64,000 nt of DNA, taken from Hepsetus odoe (lineage: Eukaryota > Chordata > Actinopteri > Characiformes > Hepsetidae). The DNA lies in assembly GCA_017165825.1 (NCBI GenBank), contig CM029377.1, forward strand, positions 25,801,981 to 25,865,980. Direction: 5' to 3'. Shown one piece after another: positions 48,340 to 58,394 of this stretch. The stretch's first letter is position 1. Every line of letters begins with the position of its first letter. Both the position numbers and the translations under genes were made by a program. Under the pieces are notes generated by a model. The model worked only from the letters and a program-made list of their open reading frames with translations. It had not been told where the DNA came from and ran no database searches.

Positions 48340-48735
48340 TTGAAACTGATTGAACAGAAAATTGTGGAAAAGTATGCGGTTAATGCTGATGTCAGAGGTA
48401 TCTGGTCTTTGGATGTGATTCGTAAGGCTTGGGGTAAAACTCAGCTTATGAAGAAGAGTGAGAAGTTGTTGAAATGGGCACTTGTTGTGCTGGGTCAGCT
48501 CAGACGCAGGAGTGAGATGATGCGAAAAACTGAAGCTGATAGAGAGTTAAAGGCCATTCAGTCAAGGTTAACTGCTATGGTTGAAGAGATTCAGAGAAAG
48601 GACGCTGAGGTTCTGAGAAAGGACGCTGAGGTCCAACTAAAGAATACTGAGGTTCTGAGAAAGGACGCTGAGGTCCAACTAAAGAACACTGAGGTTCTGA
48701 GAAAGGATGCCGAGGTCCGACAAAAGGACGCCAAA
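48340..48735 (+). pseudogene. gag remnant, N-terminal part with heptad repeats
   Basis: Open frame with a matrix-like beginning (WSLDVIRKAWGKTQL), then a coiled-coil stretch built of 21-bp units (EVLRKDA / EVQLKNT) from about 48595 to 48735. The frame is broken by a foreign insertion just after 48735. This Gag has no obvious relative that I can name. Confidence 0.65.
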
Positions 48736-49140
48736 GTCAATTCAATTCAATTTATTCTTGTATAGCGCCTTTTACAACAAAGTTGCCCCAAGGCACTTTA
48801 CATTGATGGTCGATGATGGAACAGGTTACAGTGATAGATGTTAAAGCCGGACGACTACGGAGGAGAGGAACCAAAAACTCCACTTATGTGGAGAAAAAAA
48901 AAACCTCTGAGGGTCCAAGGTCAACCGGCTACCCAACCCCCTTGGGTATACTCTCTATATCTTTATATTCTCTCTATATCTTTATATATTTTTTCTTCTC
49001 TTTCTGTACACCTGTCTTTTTTAAGAGCCCTGTAACGCCCAAATTTCCCATTCGTGGGATAATAAAAGATCACTCTACTACTCTACTAACAGTAAAAAAG
49101 TTAGTTTGGTTTTAAACTCCAGGATCAGTGAGGAGTCCCA
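48736..49140 (+). repeat. Non-coding insertion inside the retroviral gag
   Basis: Begins GTCAATTCAATTCAATTTAT and TATAGCGCCTTTTACAAC (a widespread fish repeat start) and ends near AATAAAAGATCACTCTACTA. The gag text resumes at GTCCAACTACAGAACGC, continuing the same heptad repeat. Exact edges and any target duplication are unclear. Confidence 0.65.
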
Positions 49141-50059
49141 AGTCCAACTACAGAACGCTGAGGTTCTGAAAAAGGATGCAGAGATAAACAAATTAGTGGA
49201 GGAGTTGAAAAGAGTAAGAGCGGAAAGAGATGCGATGCTATCGGGTGCAAATGGAGCAAATGCCAAGCAGCCTGGTGTGCAGGAACGACCCCAGGGGGGC
49301 GAAGCAGCATCTTCTATCACTCTCGATGATGGAGGCGTCCCGATGCATGAGGGCCCTCCTTCTGACCCTCCCTATGGGTTAATGTCTGTGATGCCTGCTT
49401 ACCCCTCCCTCATCCCTCTGGGAGCAGCTCCGCCTCTATCAGCAAACAAACTGTATCCTGATCTCAATGCATTGGAAGCATTGGAGAAGGAACGGCGGGG
49501 TTTGTTTGAGGAAGGGAAAGCCACAGGGAGAGATGAGAGTGAGAAAAGGGGCTCCTCAGCTAGCGCATCATCCAACAATGGGCCAATAAAACACACTTCG
49601 TGTGAAAAACCCTCTGTGAAGGAAAAACTTGCAGAAAACCACGGAGTGAATGAAAGTGAGAGTGAAAGCGAGAGTGACACTGATCATGTTCCTGCCCGCC
49701 TTGCTCCTGTCAGAGGAAGACGTGAAATGGAATCAACAGTCATTCAACACACTGATGACGTCCTGATTGCTTCAGAGGAAGAAGACCAACATGAGCAAGA
49801 TGTTTTGCATGTCTTGGATCTTCTAAATGAAAAAGGACACAAAGCAAGTTTCAACAAAGCTCAAATCATGCAAGCTGAAGTTGTCTATCTTGGACAGACG
49901 ATTTCACATGGAAAACGAGAAATCACTAAAGATCGAACACTCTCACACACAAGACAGCAAAACAGCCAAAAACAATCAAGGAATTGCGCTCTTTCTTGGA
50001 ATTGTGCAACTACAACCGAGCATGGGTTGATTCGTACACAGAAATCGCACAACCTTTGA
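49106..50059 (+). pseudogene. Fused gag-reverse transcriptase remnant
   Basis: About 49140-49720 continues gag: coiled coil, a proline-rich part, then a Ser/Glu-rich acidic stretch. With no stop the frame passes at about 49725 into the reverse transcriptase palm, recognisable by a catalytic-type DDVLIAS motif whose usual leading aromatic residue is replaced (HTDDV). Capsid, nucleocapsid, protease and the RT fingers are absent, so a deletion of a few kilobases is inferred. The RT frame is lost at about 49960. Confidence 0.75.
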
Positions 50060-51175
50060 CCGATCTGCTAAAAGGATGGAAGGATCCAACAGATCCAATC
50101 GACTCGAACCAAGAACAAATCCAAGCTTTCCAGAGTCTGAAAAAGGCGTTCTGTCTAGCACCTGCTCTGGGAATTCTAGACACAGGACAGCCTTTCACAC
50201 TGAATGTCCATGAAAGAGATGGATACATGACAGCAGTGCTTTCCCAAAATCATGGCGGTTTGCAGGGATCTATTGCTAATACTACTCAACAAAACTGGAT
50301 AACGTGGCCCTTGGATGGGGTCCGTGTCTTCGAGCAGTTCAAGCAACATATTTGACCGTTAACCCAGTTTCCAGCCTGGTGTTAGATCAAACACTGGTGG
50401 TCAAATGTCCACACGCTGTCCATACTCTGCTAACCTTGAGTCAAGCATCACAAGTCACAGCCGCTCGATGGGCGAAATGGTCCACCATTTTGGAATCATC
50501 CAATATTGTCATTGAAAAAGCAAGTCTGTCCAACCCTGCGACCCTTCTCCCAACGGACACAGAAATCGATGACCAAATAATCACGACAATGGAGGAAATG
50601 GCAAGCATCCAAGAAGTGCCTTTGCAGAATCCCGATCTGCTGCTGTGGTGTGTGACGGTTCCTCGATGGTCAAAAATGGATTGAGAACTGCAGGATGGGC
50701 AGTGACAAGAGAAACAGATGTTCTGACCACCGGAAGCATGTCAAAAGGGACATCCGCTTAACAAGCAGAATTAAAAGCTCTCATTGAAGCCTGCAAACTG
50801 GATGAAAATCAAACAGCAAACATCTACACAGATTCAAGATATGCTTTTGGTGTTGTCTACAATTTTGGACTTCTGTGGGAACAAAGAGGGTTTCTAACAG
50901 CAGCAGGTACTCCAGTGAAAAATTGAGAAATTGTGGAAGAACTGTTACACGCGGTTCAACTCCCAAAAGAAGTGTCAATCATGAAGTGCAAAGCACACAC
51001 CAAAACCGACGCAATGGAACACAGAGGAAATGCTCTCGCTGATGAGGCTGTAAAAATCGCTGCAGAGAAAGGTGAATCCAGCGTAAAGGCTGAAGCAAGT
51101 GTCAGAGCACTCCACAAACACATGGAAGACATCAAAGACATGCAACACAACAGCCCAGCTGAAGAACGATGGACT
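49960..51175 (+). pseudogene. Reverse transcriptase thumb/connection and RNase H remnant
   Basis: Frames at about 49984-50355 (FLELCNYNRAW, QPLTDLLKGW), 50304-50684 (the connection) and 50690-51175. The last carries the RNase H motifs TDSRYA and GNALADEA and has in-frame stops at about 50760 and 50924. At least three frame changes. Confidence 0.75.
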
Positions 51176-51750
51176 TGAAAAGGGTGCGAAACTTCATCAA
51201 GACGATGTTTGGAGATTTGGAGATTCACAGAGAACAGTGGCTCCAGCATCACTAGTTCCATATCTCACAAAGCAAATCCATTCTGTTGGAAACATTGGTC
51301 TTGAAAAAATGATTAATCGGTTCAACCAGCACTGGTGGAGTCCTCAGTTTTGTGCTCAGGCACAACAAGTTGTTGGTCAATGCATGACCTGTCAGAAAAA
51401 CACAGGACCCGGAACTCCAATCCCAACGTTGACGGTTCCTGCACCGCCAGGACCCTTTCTGCATCTGCAAGTTGATTACATCACCTTACCAATAAGCCTT
51501 GGATATTCAGACGTGTTGGTCATTGTGGACAAGTTTTCAAGATGGGTGGAAGCATCACCATGCCGAAAAGCAATGGCTGCACACACAGCGAAAACCTTGG
51601 TGAAGGATTTCATACCAAGATGGGGCCTGCCCTGCCGCATTGACTCAGATCAAGGGACACATTTCACAGGTGCAGATTGCCAAGAAATGTGTCGAATGAT
51701 GGGCATCGGATATGCCATTGCCCTCGTCGTCCTCAGTCTTCAGGACTGAA
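51176..51750 (+). pseudogene. Integrase remnant
   Basis: Zinc-binding end (WWSPQF; CMTCQKN) and the start of the catalytic core with the first acid (LQVDYITLP) and second (IDSDQGTHFTG). The frame ends before the third catalytic Glu and the C-terminal domain, so the enzyme is incomplete. Confidence 0.8.
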
Positions 51751-51959
51751 GACTTTGTTCCAGACATAGAGGAAAGCTCTAAGGTGAAGTGCTAGTAACC
51801 TCTCCCTTGGTAGCCTCCGCTGCTGGGCAACGAAGTGGATAAAACTTCAACCAGCCAGAAGACAGTGAACTCATTCACACGCACACTTACTTGGAAAAAA
51901 AAGAGTAAAAACACATAAATACGCAGCTCTGTATGTGTATGAAGAGTACCATGATGTTA

Positions 51960-52430
51960 CCATGTTTAACTCGTGTTTGTATTTACAGGTTGCTCTCATG
52001 GTCAGTCACGGTTTAAGGGGAAACACCTTTATAGCCGCAGCGCATGGATTTGCAAAAGTGTTTAACAAGTCAGATTGTTGGATCTGTGGCCGAATTCCAC
52101 ATGGTGCGGAAATATTCCCACAAACTGCAGTTCCCCTCGCCATCACTGATCACGACTGCACCGGCCCTTTCTGACACGTGAGGATTTGAATAACTAAACC
52201 AGATATGCCCATAAAGTTAGCATACACACCCAAAGGGAATCTATGTTGGTGTAATAATGGTTCTTGGCCTTATTTAGGTACAAGTATGTCATTTAGCCAT
52301 CACACCTGATGTACTGTCTGTCATAGTACGTCTGAATGATCATTCTGTACGGTTCAATGATTTTCAAAACTGCATATTTTTCAGATGACGCTCCCACTGT
52401 GAACGGGACCGTCTGCCTGAACATTGGTCA
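51960..52430 (+). pseudogene. Env surface-subunit remnant
   Basis: A short frame contains SDCWICGR, a CxxC-type motif like the CWLC of gammaretroviral surface subunits, and later NGTVCLNIG in another frame. Most of the subunit is missing or unreadable. Confidence 0.6.
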
Positions 52431-52476
52431 GGTACATGTTATGCAGCTTGCATCATACCAGCCTTGAGACACACTA

Positions 52477-52953
52477 ATGATCCTAGACTTAATCATTTAC
52501 ACAAATGGGATTTATTTCATTCTCATGAGATTCTTTTCAGCTCTTTTTCCTAATTATGGAATGACGGTAGCTTTAGATGAAATTAGAGAAGTTGTGAGAG
52601 TAATGGAAGATGTTAATAATGATACAGCACATGCTTTAGATCAAATGCATCATGAACTAATCAACATGACTCTCCAAAACAGGTTGGCTCTTGACCTCTT
52701 GCTTGCTGAAAAAGGTGGAACTTGTCACACCGCCTCTACAGCTTCAATGGACCTCTTCGGATGGTTCACCAGCACGTTTGGGGTTCTGGCCACTCATCTT
52801 CTTCAAGTCTTTGTTGTACTCATATGTTTGATTACTCTGATTCTCCTGATAATCAAGATTGTTTTATGTTTTGTTTCCAGGACGTGTAAGACTGTACATG
52901 TCAATGTAGTCTCTCTGTCTCCAGATGTAATCATTACTTGTAGTAATACATGA
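52477..52953 (+). pseudogene. Env transmembrane-subunit remnant (158-codon open frame)
   Basis: Heptad-like helix (ALDEIREVVRVMEDV), the retroviral TM-type segment LQNRLALDLL with GGTC, then a long hydrophobic anchor (VFVVLICLITLILLIIK) and a short cytoplasmic tail. The usual CX6CC pattern is not evident after GGTC. The upstream Env is broken, so the frame is a relic though uninterrupted. Confidence 0.75.
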
Positions 52954-53100
52954 TGATGATGGTATGAATACGGTTCAATCACTAATCACAGTTAATGGAT
53001 GATGATCAGGATCTTTGTTTTAATTCAGTTCAAAGAATGTTGATTTAATGTTGATTTAATGTTGATTCAATGGGTTTACATAGAATCACAGGGGGGAGAA

Positions 53101-53286
53101 AGGCACACTCTAAACTGCAAGTTAGAGAGAGAAAGGATTCCACACAGAGAGGAACACTGACCGGCCTTTTGAACATCTTGTAAGAACTTCGCTACTTTTC
53201 TGTCAATAAACTTTGCTATAGCTTAAAAACCTCTTCGCCTCATCACTGACTCCTCGAACCTCGGTTCTCAATCGGAGAATCCAACA
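53101..53286 (+). repeat. 3' LTR, U3-deleted
   Basis: Matches 47790-47978 with few changes (GGCACACTCTAAACTGCAAG; AATAAA at 53205-53210; end ATCCAACA). A polypurine tract AGGGGGGAGAAAGG immediately precedes it, so nearly all U3 is missing here. Confidence 0.75.
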
Positions 53287-53867
53287 TCTGTAACGCTGCT
53301 TTTTGACCATGACCGTTATGTCAGCCATAAAAATAAACGGACTTGATTTGAAATGGATACTCTGACACAAAAGTGTCAGATCAGTCTTTACTTTTCCAAT
53401 GTGCTGGGTCATTTATAGAACGTTTGTCTTTCTTACTCCTCCATTAGCTTTCTACAACTTTTGCATCAAATGTCAGGTCTAAACATTCTAAACACTAAAC
53501 AACACTAAACATTCCACCAACTGATTCTATTTCAGTCGATTTGGTTTATTTAGAGATCCTTTTGAAGTGATTCCTTATCCGGCTTTGTACATTTCAGACT
53601 CCATTCACATGGTCACAAGGGTGATAAAGGAGCTGCACATGTTTAGCAGGCACCTTTTTCCAAGTGAAGATTATCTAGACCTAATTTGTTCTTTTTTTTT
53701 TTTTTTTTTACACAATTATGATGCAGCTGAAGTATTGGATTTCAGGTTTTTCATCTGCCTGGGCAAAATATGTTTAATAATAAAAATAATGACCTGAATT
53801 TAACTAAGCAGACAGTTGTGTTTTCCATTGGCTGCAGTGATTAATATGTTTAATTTCTTAAACAAGC

Positions 53868-54130
53868 AGAAGGTGTATCCTAGTTTTGGGAAAGATAATC
53901 CACAGGGTCGCATAATTGGCATAAAGTGGAAAACTAAGGGGACTGTTGACAATTTTAACATTGGCTTTAACAAGAACTGTCCAACATGTTTTTAAAGCCT
54001 GGAGGAATAGTGGTGAACCATCATTCAGGAAGAAGGGTGTCAACATTTTCAACAATAGAACTGAAAAGCCTTTTCACATGCACAACTTGTGGTATTGGGA
54101 CTTAAAAGCTGTGTTAACCTTCAAATAAAA
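53868..54130 (+). repeat. DNA transposon relic
   Basis: GTGGTGAACCATCATTCAGG, AGGGTGTCAACATTTTCAAC and CAACTTGTGGTATTGGGACT resemble the 3' part of an abundant fish Tc1-like element; no frame is intact. Confidence 0.45.
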
Positions 54131-54320
54131 AAAAACAAAAAAACAAAATGGCTTCGGTTTGCTAGGGAGTATAAAGGTTTTATTCTGGAGCAAAAGAAAC
54201 AGGTCGGGGGTGTGATGAATCACGATTTACCATGTTTCCAAGTGTAGGGTACGTCAGGGTAAGAAGAGAAGTGGATGAAATGATGCACCAATCATGCCTG
54301 GTGCCTACCATGCAAGGCTG

Positions 54321-54520
54321 TGAAGTGAAAGTGAAAGTGTCATTTGTGAATGCACATCACAGCACACAGTGAACCTCAACGAAACGTTTCATCTGCTTTT
54401 AACCCCTACACACCGTGCAGCAGGGGTCAGACATACATCCAGTGATGGGGACGGTACCTTAATCGAGGGTTCCCCAGAGTAACCAGGACTAGTCCCTAAC
54501 CACTAGGCCACCACTGCCCC
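54321..54520 (-). repeat. SINE-A copy, reverse orientation
   Basis: Tail TGAAGTGAAAGTGAAAGTGT first, then AGTGATGGGGACGGTACC and head CTAGGCCACCACTGCCCC. Confidence 0.8.
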
Positions 54521-54687
54521 TGTGCAGGCAGTGTTATGAGGGTGTCTCAGTTAGGCAGCCCTGAATTTAGAGAATGACCAGGTTTTCCACATTCCACAAT
54601 GAGACTCATTTTCACACAGGGGTTGGCCATGACACTCCAGATGTTCATCCCCATTCAGAATATAATGGAGAACACAACGCGGCGGGC

Positions 54688-54910
54688 CAACGGTGGCCTA
54701 GTGGTTGAGGATCTGAAGGTCGTGGGTTTGAATCCCAGACCGGCAGGCTGCCCTGAGGTACCCTTGAGCAAGGTACGGTCCCCATCACTGCTCCCCGGGC
54801 ACTGGATTTGACTGCCCCTGCTGTATGGTGTGCACGGATGAGCAGCAGAGAATGCATGTCATTGTGGTTCACTGTGTGCTGTGCTGTTTCACAACAACAG
54901 TCACTTTGAC
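54688..54910 (+). repeat. SINE-A copy
   Basis: Head CGGTGGCCTAGTGGTTG, B box GTGGGTTTGAATCCCAG, core and tail through CAACAGTCACTTTG. Confidence 0.85.
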
Positions 54911-54953
54911 ACAACTCAAAGTCTTCAGGACGGAAGCTATTTCAATAGCTATT

Positions 54954-55281
54954 AGGGCAGCTATTTAAAGCACCCATGGAGCAGTGATGGGGACGGTACC
55001 TGGTGGTGGTGGTGGTGGTCTAGTGGTAGGATACTAAAGACCAAGATGTTGCTGGATCAAATCTCACCTCCTGCACTACCACCATTGGGTTCCTGAGCAA
55101 GACCCTTAATCCCAAGTTGCTCCCTGTAGTTAAGAAATGTAAGTCGCTCTGGATTAGAGCACCAGCTAAATGCCATAAATGTAAATGTACCTTGTTCAAG
55201 GGTAACCTCAGGGCATTCTGGGATTCGAACCACAACCTTTCGATCCTGGGGTCTGGTCCATAAATAATAAGCCACCCCTAC
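54954..55281 (-). repeat. SINE-A copy split by a SINE-B
   Basis: Left part 54954-55001 ends GGGGACGGTACCT. The right part resumes at 55187 with GTACCTTGTTCAAGGGTAAC and ends at the head. Both sides join to the normal family sequence once the insert and one GTACCT copy are removed. Confidence 0.85.
55002..55186 (+). repeat. SINE-B inserted within a SINE-A
   Basis: Starts with a (GGT)n-like head, then GGTCTAGTGGTAGGATACTA, a decayed B box and GTAAGTCGCTCTGGATTAGA, and ends AAATGTAAAT. It is flanked by the direct repeat GTACCT (54996-55001 and 55187-55192). Confidence 0.85.
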
Positions 55282-55690
55282 CATAGTGCTGTAATTGCTG
55301 TAATTAAAGCTAAATTGGTGGCATGAGAAAAGTCTTTTTGGAACAAGGCAGAGTATAATTTAACAGCTCAGGGTATTTCTCCACCTTTCCTAATAAGGGC
55401 TGGGATGGGTTCCAGCACCCCGAGATACTGGTTAGGATAAACAGCTCAGGTAATGGATAAATGGATAAAATGGATATAGTGTCTATGCTTTTAACTTTCT
55501 TCACCAGAACCATTATTCACAGGAGTTCACAATCTGTCCCGGGCTGAATGTGTGGATCCAGATAGAAATGAATCAATTCACTCCCCTTATAAATAATCAT
55601 CAAGGTCCTACCAAACAGCAGAAATGTTTTTCTTCAACCATCCTTACTTTTGGGCCTTAAATATGATAAAAAAGGGATATACACACAAAA

Positions 55691-55934
55691 GGGCAGCGGT
55701 GGCCTAGTGGTTAGGGAGTTGCCCCTGCATCGGAAGATGGTGGGTTCAATTCCCTCACCATTAGGTTGCCCTGAGGTACCCTTGAGCAAGGTACCGTCCC
55801 TGTCACTGCTCCCCGGGCGCTTTCAATAACTGTCCCCTGCTGCATGGTGTTTGAGTGCCTGGGTTAAATGCAGAGGTCAAATTTCATTGTGGTTCGCTGT
55901 GCTGTGACCTTGCAATGACAAGGGTTGTCACTTT
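55691..55934 (+). repeat. SINE-A copy, well preserved
   Basis: GCAGCGGTGGCCTAGTGGTT head, full core (ACCCTTGAGCAAGGTACCGT; ACTGCTCCCCGGGCGC) and tail ending GTTGTCACTTT. A good consensus reference for the family. Confidence 0.9.
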
Positions 55935-56590
55935 AAAAGAAAAAGATTTTTGTGATTATTTTTGCAGCAGTATGCGTTGCTTAAGAAAAGAGAGAATACT
56001 GTAGATCATTATTAAATGAATTGAACCCGCTGAGAGTCTATTATTGATCGTTAATAATTTGTATTTATTATTATTTTTATTCCTCCATGAAAAAGCTCAG
56101 AGTGAAAAGGGAGGAGTGAGCGGGCCTCTGGTTTTAAACGGTCGCTTCCTTTTTCACGCTGGGTTTTTTTCCCCCTCTTTCCTCTTTAGCAAACAGGATG
56201 CGTGACTTAGTGTTTTTTCTTTTTTTTTTCCCTGATGGCCCTTTGGCCAATTATTGCAACAAATTTATTATCAAGTAATTAATTCATCATCATTTTATGC
56301 TACATCATCATGGATCCCCGGCACGTGCTGTTGACTACTAACAGTAATCAAAATCTGCAATAATCTACACAAATTACTGCTGTTACCCTCAAACCTTTTT
56401 TACTCATTCTTGAATTCAGGCTCTCACTGTACTGGCCTTCAGTGCTATAAATCTGTTTAATCTGATTTGCTTATCATATCAGAGATCTTTGTTGTAATGT
56501 CCTTCTTTCTCTTTTATCCAGTGACAAGAAGAGGATGGACTTTTTTCCTCCAGCTTTAGAGAGTTAACGGAACAACACTGCACCGTTTAG

Positions 56591-56700
56591 GCAGCAGTAA
56601 CCTAATGTTTAGGGACGAGGCCCCAGGACTGGAAGGTCATGGGTTCTTTGTGGTTCACTGTGCCGTGCTTCACAATGACAAAATAGTCACTTTCACTTTC
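56591..56700 (+). repeat. SINE-A copy with internal deletion
   Basis: The head runs to GGTCATGGGTTC and then jumps to TTTGTGGTTCACTGTGC and the tail, so the core is missing. Confidence 0.75.
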
Positions 56701-56803
56701 ACAAATAATGAAAAGCAACAAGCAAAAGTGAGTCCTGCTTCATGGCTGGCCATTTCAGCATATACAGAAATATAGAAAATATAATAAATTAAAGAAAAAT
56801 GGC

Positions 56804-56942
56804 GGTGGTCCAGTGGTGGGTACTTGACTATGGGCCTATGGCTCAAGAGGTCCCAGGTTCGAATCCCACCTCTGGCACTTCCACCACTGGGTCCCTGAGC
56901 AAGACCCTTAACCCTGAGTGTCTCCAGGGGGACTGTCCCTGT
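56804..56942 (+). repeat. SINE-B copy, 3' truncated
   Basis: GGCGGTGGTCCAGTGGTGGG, B box AGGTTCGAATCCCACCTC, core CCTGAGCAAGACCCTTAACC; the LINE-like tail is absent. Confidence 0.8.
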
Positions 56943-57010
56943 AATAAAACTAGTAGAGCTGCCTGAGATCCAGCTCTGGGAAGGAGATTAACTGACAGTC
57001 GTGGCTTTAT

Positions 57011-57130
57011 GGCCAGCAGTGGCCTAGTGATTAGGGACGAAGGTGGAATCCCTTGTGCAAGTTACTGTACCCATCACTGCTCCCCAGAGCTGGGTACGGC
57101 TGCCCGCTGCTACACTGTGTGGGTGAAATG
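57011..57130 (+). repeat. SINE-A copy with deletions
   Basis: GCAGTGGCCTAGTGATTAGG head, a part-core (CCCATCACTGCTCCCCAGAG) and GGGTGAAATG, missing the B box and tail. Confidence 0.7.
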
Positions 57131-57479
57131 TCGAGCAACATTCTGAAGAGATCAGGGTGTGAAAAAAGCAGTCAGCTCGCCGTCTGCACCACAAAGTCAC
57201 AGACACCGTTATGTGTTCCAGCCCTGCTGCTTTTGAGTAAATCGTTAAAGAGAGGCTACAAAACCGCTCTGTGAAAACAAAATGTGCCGTTTTTGGGACA
57301 TACGTCATGTGTATAAATATCTTCTTTATTTTTTTAAAGTTACAAGAAAAAAAAAACAAAAAACTTGGGTGCATTCCAAATTGCATAATCCCACCCTACA
57401 TGGTGTGTATAAGTGTAGGACACTACCGTGTTAAGGGAGCTCAGTAGTGCACTAGGCGAAGTGTAGATGTGTGTGGTTT

Positions 57480-57538
57480 GGAACGTGAGCAGTCTTGCCT
57501 CGTTACGTTCCCGGATTGAGGAGCCTCCCCGCGCCGCG

Positions 57539-57576
<38 letters not shown>

Positions 57577-57675
57577 TCACACACGCACAGTGGAACAGGG
57601 CAGGGAGGAGGACACTCGGAAAAGTACAGAAAAACGGCCGCCCGGCGAGACAGCAGCCTCTGGGAAAGGTTCACG
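57480..57675 (+). promoter_or_regulatory. degs1: degs1 promoter and 5' UTR
   Basis: CpG-rich DNA with a long (TC)n tract (57542-57572) just upstream of the coding start. The (TC)n lies within about 140 bp of the ATG, so it may be promoter or 5' UTR; the start site is not visible. Confidence 0.55.
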
Positions 57676-58350
57676 ATGGGAAACCGAGTAGCCCGGGATG
57701 ATTTCGAGTGGGTTTACACGGACCAGCCTCATGCGGACCGGCGGAAGGAAATCTTAGGTGAGCGCTCTTTAAGGGACCGTTACAGCCTCGGCATTTCAAA
57801 CCTGCTCCACACCTGAGCTCCAGCTTCCGTTTGACACGAATCCTGTGCTGGATAAAGCCCTCGACGCTGAATAAACTTGCTCTTTCCGCCTTCAAACGTT
57901 GCAGACGGCAGAATGTGACCGCCTCGCAGTTTAAGGTGGAACGGAATTAGAAAGCGGCGGATGAGAAGCTAACTTTCGCCTGGAGGACCTTCACAGAGCT
58001 ACAAAGCCTGGCGGTATTTTAATCCCGTTTGGGGACTGTAATCTTGTTTTGAGCTTTTTAGCTAAAGCTACGAAGTCACAGAGTGAACCGTTATGTCAGG
58101 GGAGCGAACACACCCTGTTAGCTTAGCATCGGGCCGGGCCGCTGTTTCTCCCTCCGCCGCGGAGACTCACCTGCTCAAAACGAGCTGCTCACTCGTTTGT
58201 TGCCAGATATTTCACAGATGCTCCCTGAAGGCCTAGTGCACATCGGCTGGACGGTGTGTGCGAATGAAGAGCTGTCCGAAATGAGGAGGGATTTTAGAGG
58301 AAAGCTCATCCAGCTGTGATTGAACAGCTGGAGTTGATCTTTTTATGACC

Positions 58351-58394
<44 letters not shown>

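Larger units (their letters stand above)
47750..53286 (+). mobile_element. Decayed endogenous retrovirus (gag, pol and env remnants)
   Basis: Related terminal segments at about 47790-47978 and 53101-53286 enclose, in order, gag-like, reverse transcriptase, RNase H, integrase, Env surface and Env transmembrane remnants, all on the plus strand. The integrase and Env look gammaretrovirus/epsilonretrovirus-like by domain style. Stops, frameshifts, a roughly 400-bp foreign insertion and a large gag-pol deletion make it non-functional. It sits between fbxo28 and degs1, outside coding sequence. Its left boundary is uncertain because the 3' copy lacks most of U3. Confidence 0.85.

Noticed and set aside
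48595..48735. CRISPR-like array
   Set aside because: The units are tandem, without spacers, in frame and code for heptads; the host is a vertebrate.
54685..54912. Small minus-strand frames near degs1
   Set aside because: They are SINE-A sequence read in reverse.
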